Part shown: positions 1 to 8,900 of the stretch, piece by piece
How positions within the stretch are numbered: the first letter of the stretch is position 1
Layout of the letters: the number at the start of each line of letters is the position of its first letter
Source: Thermotoga sp. SG1
GTDB taxonomy: Bacteria; Thermotogota; Thermotogae; Thermotogales; Thermotogaceae
Direction of reading: 5' to 3'
Length of the DNA: 64,000 nt
NCBI RefSeq assembly: GCF_002865985.1
Contig: NZ_LNDD01000002.1
Location: forward strand, 1 to 64,000
The notes under the pieces: generated by a model
The model's input: only the letters and a program-made list of their open reading frames with translations
Databases searched by the model: none
What the model was told of the DNA's origin: nothing
Position numbers and translations under genes: made by a program

Positions 1-304
1 GGTGAAGGGAGAAGAGATCACAAAGAGGTTCAAAGAGATCCTTGGAAGGATAGAGGAGATCAACAGTATGATAGAGAACACGGCGGCAACAGCTCAGGAG
101 CAGGGAGCTGCGGCGGAAGAGATGGCGAGTGCCATGGACAACGTCACAAAGGTTGTGGAGAAAGTTGTGGAAAGTCTCTCAAGAATGGAGTCCCTCATCG
201 AAAACCAGACCAGCTCCTCTGCAAAAGTCAGTGAGGCAGCAGAGAAACTTTTGAAAATGTCTGAGACACTCTCTGAACTGGTATCAAAATTCAGAGTGGG
301 GTGA
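1..304 (+). CDS. Methyl-accepting chemotaxis protein, C-terminal fragment
   Basis: The gene enters from the left edge, so only about 100 C-terminal residues are visible. They form a continuous amphipathic coiled coil with the phrase TAATAQEQGAAAEEMASAMDN, typical of the cytoplasmic signalling hairpin of chemoreceptors, then a heptad-rich tail ending in LVSKFRVG. In such proteins this part packs with CheA and CheW. The ligand domain and membrane segments lie outside the window, so the stimulus is unknown. A terminator follows at once. Confidence 0.85.
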   Translation, partial: VKGEEITKRFKEILGRIEEINSMIENTAATAQEQGAAAEEMASAMDNVTKVVEKVVESLSRMESLIENQTSSSAKVSEAAEKLLKMSETLSELVSKFRVG

Positions 305-319
305 ATCCCCACTCTTTTT
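294..319. terminator. Rho-independent terminator, probably bidirectional
   Basis: Perfect 8-bp inverted repeat GAGTGGGG / CCCCACTC around a 5-base loop, followed by a T run on the plus strand. It sits between the end of the chemoreceptor gene and the end of the convergent flavoprotein gene, whose stop codon overlaps the T run. Confidence 0.85.
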
Positions 320-869
320 ATTCCAGAAGTTTTTCTCCGATTTCTTTAGCTTTTTTGAGAAGATCTGTTCTGTTCAGAACGGAACCAGGGTCGTTCAGGC
401 CGTTTCCACCGATGATTCCCACCGTTTCCATTCCGAGAAATTCAAAAAATCTCGAGATCTCTTTCATAACACTCTCACCGGTATTACCACCACCCTGAGA
501 GTAAACAAGAACCAGACGTTTTCCAGACAAAGGTTTTTCTTCCGAATTTAGCCTCATCAGTGCAAACAGCCGATCTATGAATATTTTTGTCTGACCTGTC
601 ACATAGTCCATGTATATGGGTGATCCTATAACTATCCCCTGGGATTCTTTCAGCGCCAGATATAACTCCTTCATATCGTCGTTTTGTTTGCATTCGCCAT
701 GTTCCTGACAGTAAAAACAGCCCTGGCATCCATTGATTTTCATGTCGTTGAGAATGTAGATTCTTGCCTCTACGCCCTTTCTTCTTGCACCCTCCAGTAC
801 CTTTTCAACCAAAATTTTTGTGTTTCCATTTTTTCTGGGACTACCGACTATTCCTGTAACTTTCGACAT
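318..869 (-). CDS. Iron-sulfur flavoprotein (Isf-like NADPH-dependent FMN reductase fold)
   Basis: 183 residues. The N-terminus VTGIVGSPRKNGNTKIL is the FMN-phosphate loop of the flavodoxin-like FMN reductase fold. A compact cysteine cluster CQGCFYCQEHGEC (CX2CX2CX5C) near residue 49 matches the 4Fe-4S motif of iron-sulfur flavoproteins. The segment GSPIYMDYVTGQTK is the usual isoalloxazine-binding loop. Members of this family move electrons from ferredoxin, often for oxygen or peroxide detoxification in anaerobes; the partner here is not visible. The ATG at 869 is preceded by GGGGGTGAG. Monocistronic and convergent with the chemoreceptor gene. Confidence 0.85.
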   Translation of the reverse strand: MSKVTGIVGSPRKNGNTKILVEKVLEGARRKGVEARIYILNDMKINGCQGCFYCQEHGECKQNDDMKELYLALKESQGIVIGSPIYMDYVTGQTKIFIDRLFALMRLNSEEKPLSGKRLVLVYSQGGGNTGESVMKEISRFFEFLGMETVGIIGGNGLNDPGSVLNRTDLLKKAKEIGEKLLE

Positions 870-943
870 AATCTCACCCCCACAACATTTTATTGTTCCG
901 ATGTTAAAATCATCACTGGATCAAATAAATAGGGAGTGACACT

Positions 944-2482
944 TTGAGAATAAGAAGGCTTCCTGAAAGCTTGGTCAGAAAAATAGCAGCAGGTGAGGTA
1001 ATTCACAATCCTTCCTTCGTCGTGAAAGAGCTCGTTGAAAACAGCCTGGATGCACAGGCAACTAAGGTGGTTGTTGAGGTCGAAAACGGTGGGAAGAATC
1101 TCGTGAGAGTATCAGACAACGGAACGGGGATGACAAAGGAAGAAGTCCTCGTTGCTATAGAACCTCACACAACGAGTAAGATTGAAAAAGAAGAAGATCT
1201 CTACAGGATCAGAACGTACGGTTTCAGAGGAGAGGCTCTTGCTTCGATCGTTCAGGTGAGCAGAACCAGAATTGTGACTAAAACGAAAGAGGATGTCCTT
1301 GCAACTCAGGTTCTGATAACCGGAGGAAAAGTGGAAGAAATCTCTGAAACCCACAGAGACAGCGGTACAACAGTTGAGGTGAAAGATCTTTTCTTCAATC
1401 TACCCGTTCGAAGAAAGTCGCTGAAATCTTCCTCAATAGAACTCAGAATGTGTCGTGAGATGTTCGAAAGATTCGCCCTTGTGAAAAACAACGTGGACTT
1501 CGCCTTCATCTCGGACGGAAGAATAGTTCATTCTTTCCCAGCAACGAGCGGCCCTTTCGAAAGGGCTCTTTTGATACTCGAGGATCTGAGAAAGGGCTAT
1601 ATAACGTTCGAGGAAGAACTTTCGGATCTGAAGATAAAAGGAATCGTTTCAACGCGTGAAATCACACGACCGAATAGAACAGGAGAGTACTTCTATGTGA
1701 ACGGACGCTTTGTCATCTCTGAGGAACTCCACGAGGTTCTCATGAAGGTCTACGACCTTCCAAAAAGAAGGTATCCGATCGCCGTTTTATTCGTAGAAAC
1801 AGATCCAGAAAAACTCGATGTCAACATACACCCTTCGAAGATCGTGGTGAGGTTTCTGGAGGAAGAAAAGATCAAAAGAGCCCTGGAGGAGGTTTTAGCG
1901 AAAAACCTTGCAAGAAAGTGGTACAGATCGGTCACGTACGAAGAAATCTCCTCCCGGGCACTCAGCGTGGCAGAATCTTCCTCCTACAGGTGGTTTCTTG
2001 TGAAGAAAAAGTACGCTGTTGTGGAGACTGAAGATGCCCTTTTTTTCATCGATCTTCACGCACTTCATGAGCGGGTCATATACGAAGAGATCCTGTCAAA
2101 AAAAGTATGGAGATCGAAGAACCTGAAGAGAAGGATCATTACCAGCCTGCCGGATGAAGAACGGGAAAAACTGCAAGAACTGGGTTTTTCTTTCCAGTTT
2201 GAAGGTGAATCTCTGGTTGTTCAGAAGGTTCCAGAGTTTCTCACAGAGGATGCCGTGGAGGAATTCTTCAAGGAGATCATCCACGGTAGTACGGAGATGT
2301 TGAAGGAAAAAATCGCCCTTGCTGCGTGCAAGCTTGCCACAAAATCCGGTGAATTCGATGAAAAGACGGCTTCAAGACTTGTAGATCTTTACTTCCAGAA
2401 GAAATACGAAAGATGCCCACACGGAAGACCGATCTCTTTCAGGATCAGTTATGAAGATCTGGACAGGTTCTTCGAGCGTTAA
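944..2482 (+). CDS. mutL: DNA mismatch repair protein MutL
   Basis: 512 residues, TTG start with GGGAGTGA just upstream. The N-terminal GHKL ATPase is complete: EN at residues 32-33, DNGTGM at 58-63 and GFRGEAL at 93-99. The C-terminal domain carries [12 protein letters not shown] at about 370-381, matching the DXHAX2EX4E metal-binding motif of MutL homologues with nicking activity, plus ACK and CPHGRP (C491) elements. It should therefore be an endonuclease-type MutL that acts after MutS in mismatch repair, as expected in a bacterium without Dam/MutH. It ends convergently with the DUF190 gene, the two stop codons overlapping. Confidence 0.95.
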   Translation: MRIRRLPESLVRKIAAGEVIHNPSFVVKELVENSLDAQATKVVVEVENGGKNLVRVSDNGTGMTKEEVLVAIEPHTTSKIEKEEDLYRIRTYGFRGEALASIVQVSRTRIVTKTKEDVLATQVLITGGKVEEISETHRDSGTTVEVKDLFFNLPVRRKSLKSSSIELRMCREMFERFALVKNNVDFAFISDGRIVHSFPATSGPFERALLILEDLRKGYITFEEELSDLKIKGIVSTREITRPNRTGEYFYVNGRFVISEELHEVLMKVYDLPKRRYPIAVLFVETDPEKLDVNIHPSKIVVRFLEEEKIKRALEEVLAKNLARKWYRSVTYEEISSRALSVAESSSYRWFLVKKKYAVVETEDALFFIDLHALHERVIYEEILSKKVWRSKNLKRRIITSLPDEEREKLQELGFSFQFEGESLVVQKVPEFLTEDAVEEFFKEIIHGSTEMLKEKIALAACKLATKSGEFDEKTASRLVDLYFQKKYERCPHGRPISFRISYEDLDRFFER

Positions 2483-2787
2483 CCCATTTTTACAACTTCG
2501 ACATCGATTAAGAGGACAAGACCATCGAAATCTATGCCGTCGAGTTCTTTCAAAAACGTATTTATCCTTCCTTCTTCGTCGACGATCTCCAGAACAATAG
2601 GAAGATCCGGTGAGAGGCTGAAAAAGTCACTTCTGTGTATGTGCCTCTTGTGGCCAAATCCCATTATTCCTCTGTAGACGGTTACTCCCTTCATGCCAAG
2701 TTCATAGGCTCTCTTCACAAGGTACTCAAAGAGAGGTTTTCCTTTGTGTTTGTCCTTTTCCCCAAGATAGATCTTCAAAAGCTTCAT
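2479..2787 (-). CDS. DUF190 family PII-like protein
   Basis: 102 residues of the DUF190 family. It starts [23 protein letters not shown], and [22 protein letters not shown] is the family signature. As I recall, the T. maritima homologue has a PII-like ferredoxin fold. DUF190 genes commonly neighbour crcB/fluC, as here, where its ATG overlaps the upstream fluoride channel gene by 4 bases. A regulatory role in fluoride export is a guess from that context. Last gene of the SDR-crcB-DUF190 unit; its stop codon overlaps that of mutL. Confidence 0.85.
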   Translation of the reverse strand: MKLLKIYLGEKDKHKGKPLFEYLVKRAYELGMKGVTVYRGIMGFGHKRHIHRSDFFSLSPDLPIVLEIVDEEGRINTFLKELDGIDFDGLVLLIDVEVVKMG

Positions 2788-3176
2788 ATCTTTCCTCTCC
2801 CCAGAATCATACCGAAATAGGCACCGGTGAAAGAAAGCAGCAAGTTAGTCAACATGTACACCACTCCCCTTGCCGGACTTTCTTCTATGAGAGAAAGCGT
2901 CTCATACGTGAAAGTAGAAAAGGTAGTGAAGGCACCAAGAAGACCTGTTCCAAAAAAGAGGATCACTTCCTTCGACACGGGAACCTTTTCAAGAGAGGCA
3001 AACATCATAAGAGATAGAAAAAAAGATCCAGTGGTGTTCACAACGATTGTTCCAAGGGGAAGATAGGAGAATGGAAAAAGGGAGTTGAACATTTTGGAGA
3101 TGAAATACCTGAAGACGGCTCCGATCGATCCGCCGATTGCCACAAGGAGATATTCCAACCTGTCTTCACTCCTCAT
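2784..3176 (-). CDS. crcB: Fluoride channel CrcB/FluC
   Basis: 130 residues with four hydrophobic segments. Signature stretches of the Fluc family are visible: [16 protein letters not shown] near the N-terminus, [17 protein letters not shown], and [18 protein letters not shown] with the conserved phenylalanine/threonine track and central Na+ site. The protein works as a dual-topology dimer exporting fluoride through the inner membrane. It overlaps both neighbours, SDR upstream and DUF190 downstream. I see no fluoride riboswitch in the short upstream sequence. Confidence 0.9.
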   Translation of the reverse strand: MRSEDRLEYLLVAIGGSIGAVFRYFISKMFNSLFPFSYLPLGTIVVNTTGSFFLSLMMFASLEKVPVSKEVILFFGTGLLGAFTTFSTFTYETLSLIEESPARGVVYMLTNLLLSFTGAYFGMILGRGKI

Positions 3177-3936
3177 AGATCATCTTTATCGTCATTCCTC
3201 CATCGACGGTGAAATTCACTCCTGTTATGAAACCGGCCTTTTCATCGTCCACAAGGAAGACACACAGATGAGCTATATCCAGCGGGTTTCCTACCCTTCC
3301 TGCGGGGTGCTGTTCATGATCGATGGGTCTCAAGTCTGGCTTTTTTCTCAGAGATTTCTTCTTCCACTCCGATGTCTCTATCCATCCCGGACTGATGCAC
3401 ACCACTCTTATTTTGTACTTTGAAAGGCTCACAGCCAGAGAATGAGTGAGGGCAACAAGACCTCCTTTTGAGGCTGAATAAGGCTCCGTATCTGGTTCTG
3501 ACTGGAAAGCTCTTGTGCTTGCGATGTTTATGATCACTCCACCGCCGCGTTTTATCATCTCTTCTGCGCAGTATCTGGAACAGATGTAGGGACCTGTGAG
3601 ATTCACTCTGATCACTCTTTCCCACTCTTCAAGGGACCTTTCGAATATGCTTTTCACGGACGTGATGGCCGCGTTGTTCACAAGAACATCTATTCCACCG
3701 TAGAGTTCCACGGTTCTTTTCACCATGTTCTTCACAGATTCTTCATTGGAAACGTCCGTTTTCACAAAGGTGACATCCAGTCCCTTCGATCTCAGAATCT
3801 CTTCTCTTTCAAGGCCAGCTTCTTCATCTATTTCTGCTATGACAACTTTCATTCCGTTTTCTGCAAAAAGTTGAGCGATCGCAGCGCCTATTCCCTGTCC
3901 ACCACCCGTGACAACAGCGACCTTACCAGAAAGCAT
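3166..3936 (-). CDS. Short-chain dehydrogenase/reductase (SDR)
   Basis: 256 residues from the ATG at 3936, which has GGAGGGAG 5 bases upstream; a longer reading frame to 4029 would run through the upstream terminator and is unlikely. Classical SDR: TGGGQGIG cofactor loop at 10-17, NNAA at 87-90, catalytic S140, Y153 and K157 (YSASK), and the C-terminal phrase VDGGM. It oxidises or reduces a hydroxyl or keto group with NAD(P); D37 after the second strand is compatible with NAD. The substrate is not deducible. It overlaps crcB by 11 bases. Confidence 0.85.
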   Translation of the reverse strand: MLSGKVAVVTGGGQGIGAAIAQLFAENGMKVVIAEIDEEAGLEREEILRSKGLDVTFVKTDVSNEESVKNMVKRTVELYGGIDVLVNNAAITSVKSIFERSLEEWERVIRVNLTGPYICSRYCAEEMIKRGGGVIINIASTRAFQSEPDTEPYSASKGGLVALTHSLAVSLSKYKIRVVCISPGWIETSEWKKKSLRKKPDLRPIDHEQHPAGRVGNPLDIAHLCVFLVDDEKAGFITGVNFTVDGGMTIKMIYEE

Positions 3937-3947
3937 GATTCTCCCTC

Positions 3948-3975
3948 CAAAAAAGGGCGGGGTTCCCCGCCCTTT
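3948..3975 (-). terminator. Terminator of the por operon
   Basis: Eleven-bp inverted repeat AAAGGGCGGGG / CCCCGCCCTTT with a 2-base spacer, read on the minus strand into six T. It begins at the porB stop codon and ends 11 bases before the SDR start, so the SDR unit probably depends on read-through or a promoter inside this short gap. Confidence 0.85.
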
Positions 3976-4949
3976 CATCTGATCGGTTTGTCTTTTGTCA
4001 CCTCTTCCAGTGCTAGGAGTCTTTCCCATCTCCTGTCAACATACTCCTGAAGTTCGTCTATGATCTCTTTCGCGTCGGGTCTTGAGAGCAGTCTTCTGAA
4101 CCTTCCCTGGGCTTTCAGAAATTCCTCCACGGGTTTGAACTGTCTTGGCTTTCTTGTAACTCTGTAGACTCCCCTTTCCACTTCGTACAGAGGCCAGTAC
4201 TTTGTTTCCACAGCAAGTTTCGAGATCTCAACCGTTTTGTCGTCGTTCACCCTCCAGAACCTGACACAGGGAGAGAACACCGCAAGGAAAGAAGGTCCAT
4301 CGAAGTTCAGTGCCTTTTCCACTTTGGCGAAGAAGTCCATCGGCTCGGACAGGGCAGCAGTTGCGGCGTAGACATTCTCATGAGCTGCCACGATCTCGAC
4401 GATGTTCTTTTTCAACTGAACCTTTCCGGGAAGTTTCTTTCCAACGGGAGCCGTTGTTGTGTCGGAACCCGGTGGTGTGGAACTGGATCTCTGGTTTCCT
4501 GTGTTCATGTAACCTTCGTTGTCGTAGAGGACATAGAGCACCTTGTGGCCTCTCTCAATCTTTCCAGAAAGCGACTGCAAACCGATGTCGTACGTTCCTC
4601 CGTCTCCTCCGAACGCTATGAAGGCGTACTTTTTATCTTCTGGAATCTTTCCTTTGTTCTTAAGAGCTCTGTAGGCGGTTTCTACACCGCTCATCGTTGC
4701 TGCGACGTTTTCGAAGGCGTTGTGGATGTAGGGAACGCTCCAGGCGGTGTATGGATAGATGGTGGTGGAAACCTCCAGACAACCTGTTGCTAGTCCAACA
4801 ACGGGTTCGTACCCAAGGTGTCTTGCGATCATCATAACGAATTTGACCGTGATGGGAGCACCGCATCCAGGGCAGAGCCTGTGCCCCTGTGTGATACCTA
4901 TTTCCTTCTTGTCGAACTCCTGTGCCAGTTGTTTTATGTTAACGGGCAT
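3975..4949 (-). CDS. porB: Pyruvate:ferredoxin oxidoreductase, beta subunit
   Basis: 324 residues. It binds thiamine diphosphate and the catalytic 4Fe-4S cluster: CPGCG at 26-30, GDGGTYDIG from 115 and the Mg/TPP-binding stretch ending YMNTGNQRS. With the alpha, gamma and delta subunits it oxidises pyruvate with CoA to acetyl-CoA, CO2 and reduced ferredoxin, the main outlet of sugar fermentation in Thermotoga. Last gene of porC-D-A-B, 14 bases after porA. Confidence 0.95.
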   Translation of the reverse strand: MPVNIKQLAQEFDKKEIGITQGHRLCPGCGAPITVKFVMMIARHLGYEPVVGLATGCLEVSTTIYPYTAWSVPYIHNAFENVAATMSGVETAYRALKNKGKIPEDKKYAFIAFGGDGGTYDIGLQSLSGKIERGHKVLYVLYDNEGYMNTGNQRSSSTPPGSDTTTAPVGKKLPGKVQLKKNIVEIVAAHENVYAATAALSEPMDFFAKVEKALNFDGPSFLAVFSPCVRFWRVNDDKTVEISKLAVETKYWPLYEVERGVYRVTRKPRQFKPVEEFLKAQGRFRRLLSRPDAKEIIDELQEYVDRRWERLLALEEVTKDKPIR

Positions 4950-4963
4950 TCTTCACACCTCCT

Positions 4964-6142
4964 TCATTCTCTGAGGCCAAGATATCTCTGTTCGTCGGCG
5001 ATCAGATTTCCGTTTATGGCGTCCTCAAAGGCTTTTCTGATGTGTTCCGGTTTAATATCCCTTCCACCAAGACCGTAAACGTAGGATCCAAGACTTGGCC
5101 TTGCGGCCACTTCGTACAGGGAGGATTTAACAGCTTCATACAGGGGAGCTTCTGCTCCGAAGGAAACTGCTCTGTCAAGCACGATAACGCTCTTTCTACC
5201 GTTGAGAAGCTCCTGGAGTTGTTCCTTCGGGAACGGTCTGAACATCCATATCTTCAATGCACCAACTTTGTGCCCTTCCTCTCTGAGTTCGTCGATAACG
5301 TACTTTATCGTGCTGTTTGTGGAACCGAGGGCCACCATCACGTGTTCTGCGTCGTCTAGTTTGTACGGTTCGACGAACCAGTATCTTCTTCCAAACGTTT
5401 CTTCGAACTCTCTTGCAATCTCCGGAAAGACCTTCTTCACATTTTCCATTGCTTCTATCTGCTGTCTTTTGTGTTCAAAGTAGTAATCGTAAAGATCAAG
5501 AGGTCCCCACGTCACCGGATGTTCTGTGTCCAGGAGAGGATACATGGGTTTCAGTTCACCGACGAACTTCTTCACAAGGTCGTCGGGATAAAACTCAACG
5601 GGTTCCACCCCGTGGGAGAGGATGAATCCATCGAGGTTCACCATGACGGGAAGTCTCACATCGGGGTGTTCTGCCAGTCTCACAGCAAGGATGGTGAAGT
5701 CGTAGGCCTCTTGGTTTGTCTCTGCAAAGAGCTGTATCCAGCCTGAGTCTCTTTCTGCCATAGCATCGCTGTGATCACAATGTATGTTTATCGGACCACT
5801 CAGAGCCCTGTTTACAACGGGCATCACTATGGGAAGTCTGTAGGATGCAGCGATGTAAACTATTTCATGCATCAGGGCAAGACCGTTCGCACTGGTTGCT
5901 GTCATTGCCCTTGCGCCTGCTGCGGCAGCTCCCACAACGGCACTCATTGCACTGTGTTCGCTCTCAACAGGTATCATCTCTGTTCTGACGACGCCGTCTG
6001 CGACGAACCTAGCAAAGTATTCCACGATGGGAGTTTGTGGAGTTATGGGGTACGCCGCGACGACATCGGGCTCTATCTGTCTCATCGCATTGGCAACAGC
6101 TTCGGCACCGGTGACGGCCACTCTCTCAACGACCCTTTCCAT
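4964..6142 (-). CDS. porA: Pyruvate:ferredoxin oxidoreductase, alpha subunit
   Basis: 392 residues from the ATG at 6142; an in-frame ATG two codons earlier (6148) touches the ribosome site GAGGAGGG and is too close. The sequence has AYPITPQTPIVEY and the SEHSAMSAVVGAAAAGARAMTATSANGL region typical of POR domain I, where the conserved threonine near the TPP is found. It supplies the pyrimidine-binding half of the TPP site and the CoA region. It lies 2 bases after porD, pointing to translational coupling. Confidence 0.95.
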   Translation of the reverse strand: MERVVERVAVTGAEAVANAMRQIEPDVVAAYPITPQTPIVEYFARFVADGVVRTEMIPVESEHSAMSAVVGAAAAGARAMTATSANGLALMHEIVYIAASYRLPIVMPVVNRALSGPINIHCDHSDAMAERDSGWIQLFAETNQEAYDFTILAVRLAEHPDVRLPVMVNLDGFILSHGVEPVEFYPDDLVKKFVGELKPMYPLLDTEHPVTWGPLDLYDYYFEHKRQQIEAMENVKKVFPEIAREFEETFGRRYWFVEPYKLDDAEHVMVALGSTNSTIKYVIDELREEGHKVGALKIWMFRPFPKEQLQELLNGRKSVIVLDRAVSFGAEAPLYEAVKSSLYEVAARPSLGSYVYGLGGRDIKPEHIRKAFEDAINGNLIADEQRYLGLRE

Positions 6143-6144
6143 CT

Positions 6145-6444
6145 TCATCCCTCCTCACCCAGAAACTCCGTCTCAGGTCTCATCTCTATAGCCTGCTTTG
6201 GACAGACGTTTGCACAGAGCCCGCAACCTTTGCAGTAGTCGTAGTTGAATCCCTTCATGATTCCGCCTTCCTGAACGATTGCCTGATCAGGACAGTACAG
6301 CCAGCAGAACATACAATCTATACATTTTTCTTTGTGAAGTATGGGTCTCATCACACGCCACGTTCCCGTTTTGTATTCTCTCGCTGTTCCTGGTTTGTCA
6401 ATAACGCCACCGATGGGGATCTCCTTCCAGCTTTTAAGGGACAT
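6145..6444 (-). CDS. porD: Pyruvate:ferredoxin oxidoreductase, delta (ferredoxin) subunit
   Basis: 99 residues with two classical 4Fe-4S motifs, CIDCMFCWLYCPDQA and CKGCGLCANVCPKQA, as in an 8Fe ferredoxin. The subunit wires electrons from the TPP/4Fe-4S centre of porB to external ferredoxin. The N-terminal extension SWKEIPIGGVIDKPGTAREYKTG is characteristic of PorD. Between porC and porA in the operon. Confidence 0.95.
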   Translation of the reverse strand: MSLKSWKEIPIGGVIDKPGTAREYKTGTWRVMRPILHKEKCIDCMFCWLYCPDQAIVQEGGIMKGFNYDYCKGCGLCANVCPKQAIEMRPETEFLGEEG

Positions 6445-6456
6445 TTTTACACCTCC

Positions 6457-7035
6457 TCACTCTGAGCATTTCACTTCTTCGTATCCGCGTCTGAGGGCTC
6501 TCTTGTTTGCTTCCACCACTTCCTGGGGGAATTTCTTTCCGAACATCTTTTCGATTCTCTGTTCTATTACCTCAAGTGGCACAACTCCTGTTACTCTGAC
6601 CAGTGCTCCAAGCATGGGCGTGTTCGGTATACCACGTTTTATTTCCTGAAGGGCAATATCTGTGGCATCGACCACGCAGATCTTTCCGTTGAAGCCTGTT
6701 TTCTGTCGGACGAACTCGAAGTCTTTCACCGTGTTCACAAGGAGGATTCCGTCTTCCGAGAGACCTTCTACAATGGCGGGAGAAAGTAGCGTTTCATCGA
6801 TTACCACGACAACGTCTGGATTCTCTATGGCGGATCTCACTCTGATGTACTCATCGCCTATTCTGTTGAACGCCCTCATGGGAGCACCCGTTCTTTCTGC
6901 ACCGTATTCTGGAAACGCCTGAACGAATTTTCCTGCTTCCAGTGCCGCCTCTGCCAGCATCTGAGAGGCGCTCTTTGCACCCTGCCCGGCTCTACCGTGC
7001 CAGCGAATCTCAAAGTATTTCTTCGCAACGGGCAT
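6457..7035 (-). CDS. porC: Pyruvate:ferredoxin oxidoreductase, gamma subunit
   Basis: 192 residues from the ATG at 7035, placed 7 bases after AAGGAGGTG; an upstream in-frame start at 7056 would include the ribosome site and is rejected. EIRWHGRAGQGAKSASQMLAEAA is the hallmark of the gamma domain of 2-oxoacid oxidoreductases. First gene of porC-D-A-B, behind a sigma-A-like promoter. Confidence 0.93.
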   Translation of the reverse strand: MPVAKKYFEIRWHGRAGQGAKSASQMLAEAALEAGKFVQAFPEYGAERTGAPMRAFNRIGDEYIRVRSAIENPDVVVVIDETLLSPAIVEGLSEDGILLVNTVKDFEFVRQKTGFNGKICVVDATDIALQEIKRGIPNTPMLGALVRVTGVVPLEVIEQRIEKMFGKKFPQEVVEANKRALRRGYEEVKCSE

Positions 7036-7054
7036 CGATCGCACCTCCTTACAC

Positions 7055-7084
7055 AATGTAATTTAACCCACGTAATTGTATCAA
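7055..7084 (-). promoter_or_regulatory. Predicted sigma-A promoter of the por operon
   Basis: On the minus strand TTGATA (7079-7084) and TACATT (7055-7060) are separated by 18 bp and lie just upstream of the porC ribosome site. Confidence 0.5.
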
Positions 7085-7125
7085 ATACATAGTTCATTTC
7101 ATAAATGGAATATTTGAACGAATTA

Positions 7126-7956
7126 TTAAATTTTCAGATCCTTCAGTTTCTTTTGAGCAGAGACCACGGAGTTTATCACTCTGGTTATCGTTGTAAATCC
7201 TCTTGTTGTCTCTTCCAGCACCTTTGTAGCTGAGTTGATCTCTTCGCTTTCTTCGATCAATGCTTTATTTGAGTTGTCAAGGGTGTCTTTCACCTCTTGA
7301 AGGAGAGCCACGTTTTTTTCCATGAACTGGATCATGCTCTGAAGGGTTCTTCCCACCGTTTCGAAAAGGTTTGCCATGAACTCCAGATTTTCAAGGGAGC
7401 GCTGAGTGGATTCTATTATCTCTCTTGTCTTGATTTCAATCTGTTTTGTCACCCTGTTCGTCTCGTTGGAGAGGTTTTGAACCTCGCTTGCAACCACCGC
7501 AAAACCTCTTCCGGCTTCTCCTGCCCGAGCTGCTTCTATGGTGGCGTTCAGAGCAAGGATGTTAGTTTCCCTTGCTATTTTCATGATACTTTGAACGAGT
7601 TCTTCTATGGATTTTATGTTTTCCAGTGTTTCCGCTATTTGTGAAGATGCCTCATTCACTCTATCGACAACCTGATCAACGCTTGTACCCGATTTTTTTA
7701 GATCCTCGATGATCTGGCTGTTCATGTTTTCCATTTCCTGAACGGCTTCAATCAGTTTCTCACTGTTTTTTTGAAAGTCTTGAGAGATCTTTTGAAACAC
7801 CCTGTTAAGCTCTATGAATCTATCTTTGATGTTCTCGACTTTCCGCTGGACCCTCTGAAGCTTTCTGTTCAGAGCTTCATCGAGCTGACTGGTGAACGAT
7901 ATGATGGTATTTTCTGCAAAGAAGGCGGAAGTCAGTTTATCCATGATTTCTCTCAT
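7126..7956 (-). CDS. Soluble methyl-accepting chemotaxis-type signalling protein
   Basis: 276 residues with no predicted membrane segment or signal peptide. Residues from about 110 to 190 contain the chemoreceptor signalling tip: [36 protein letters not shown], then [14 protein letters not shown]. The rest is long coiled coil. A short N-terminal region ([21 protein letters not shown]) replaces a sensor domain. The ATG at 7956 follows GAGGTGATCCC. It lies 9 bases after the metallo-beta-lactamase-fold gene, so it may signal the state of that diiron protein to the chemotaxis array, for example oxygen or redox. That link is inferred from gene order only. Confidence 0.85.
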   Translation of the reverse strand: MREIMDKLTSAFFAENTIISFTSQLDEALNRKLQRVQRKVENIKDRFIELNRVFQKISQDFQKNSEKLIEAVQEMENMNSQIIEDLKKSGTSVDQVVDRVNEASSQIAETLENIKSIEELVQSIMKIARETNILALNATIEAARAGEAGRGFAVVASEVQNLSNETNRVTKQIEIKTREIIESTQRSLENLEFMANLFETVGRTLQSMIQFMEKNVALLQEVKDTLDNSNKALIEESEEINSATKVLEETTRGFTTITRVINSVVSAQKKLKDLKI

Positions 7957-7965
7957 GGGATCACC

Positions 7966-8727
7966 TCACACAGAATAAAGATTGTCAACAAGGTCGACTC
8001 CACACTTGAGATTTCTGAACCACTCCAAGAACTTCTTCACGGACTCGCCTCTGAAAACAGCTCCATGTTGTGGGGCTATCATCTCTATGGGCCTCTTTGA
8101 GACCATGTCCACCCATTTTTTACAGACTACGTTGGAAGCCATGTATCTTTTGTGAAATGCCTCCATCAGCGGAACGTGCTTTTCGAAGTTGTCGACGTAC
8201 CTGTATCTCTTTCCGCGCTCGAATACCGCTGCCCCGATGTCACCGGAAAACAGTATCTTCGCGACAGGATCGTAAACGACGAAGTTTCCGGTTGAGTGGA
8301 GGAAATGAGCGGGCAATATCTCAAGTTCATTTCCGCTGGCAAGTTTTATCTTCGATCCTCTGTCTGGGATGGGAACGATCCTTTTCTGATCGAAAATTCC
8401 AAAGTGAGGAAGGAACCTGACCCAGAGAGAGGAGATGTATACTTTTGCGTTTTCACATATGGAAAGCCACAGGAGGATTCCAGAGGTGACGTCGGGATCC
8501 TGGTGTGTGTAGAATATGTGTTTTATACCGGAAAGATCCGTTATCTCTGCTATGTTGGACATGACACGTGGAAAGACGTGTGCCCCGCCGGGATCCAAAA
8601 GAACTCCCTCGTTACCGTCCATTATCAGATACTGGTTTGTCTGAACGATTTCTTCTTCTTTTTCTTCCCATCCCAGGAAGAAGAACTTGTGCTGTCCATC
8701 ATCGTAGAGAACCTCGTTATCGAACAT
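7966..8727 (-). CDS. Metallo-beta-lactamase-fold diiron protein (flavodiiron/ODP-like, no flavodoxin domain)
   Basis: 253 residues. The fold resembles the N-terminal domain of flavodiiron proteins: QTNQYLIMDGNEGVLLDPGG, then metal ligands in THQDPDVTSG, HSTGNF, SGDIGA and PQHGAVF. In the first motif the usual H-x-E-x-D is H-Q-D-P-D, so one glutamate is replaced by aspartate. The flavodoxin domain that normally feeds electrons is missing. Such stand-alone oxygen-binding diiron proteins have been linked to sensing, and here the next gene is a chemotaxis signalling protein. The ATG follows GGAGGTGGTCG. Confidence 0.8.
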   Translation of the reverse strand: MFDNEVLYDDGQHKFFFLGWEEKEEEIVQTNQYLIMDGNEGVLLDPGGAHVFPRVMSNIAEITDLSGIKHIFYTHQDPDVTSGILLWLSICENAKVYISSLWVRFLPHFGIFDQKRIVPIPDRGSKIKLASGNELEILPAHFLHSTGNFVVYDPVAKILFSGDIGAAVFERGKRYRYVDNFEKHVPLMEAFHKRYMASNVVCKKWVDMVSKRPIEMIAPQHGAVFRGESVKKFLEWFRNLKCGVDLVDNLYSV

Positions 8728-8817
8728 CGATCGACCACCTCCTGAACTTTCGCCCTCTTTAATTCTATCACTTCACGAATTTTTCTTTTCTTTTCGGTGT
8801 ACAGCATCCTAGAATGG

Positions 8818-8823
8818 TATAAT
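8818..8823 (+). promoter_or_regulatory. Probable -10 element ahead of the NuoE-like gene
   Basis: TATAAT in the 170-bp gap between divergent transcription units; the -35 region is poor. It is about 75 bases upstream of the first gene of the NADH-oxidising module. Confidence 0.4.
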
Positions 8824-8900
8824 TGGTGTGATGAATGTGAAAAAAATATCAGATGAAAATTGTGAAAAAAATCTCGATTTAATCTTGTTAGGAGGTGGCC

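Noticed and set aside
2784-3176. Fluoride riboswitch controlling crcB
   Set aside because: The gene is embedded in overlapping frames with no room for the aptamer, and no consensus was seen ahead of the SDR gene.
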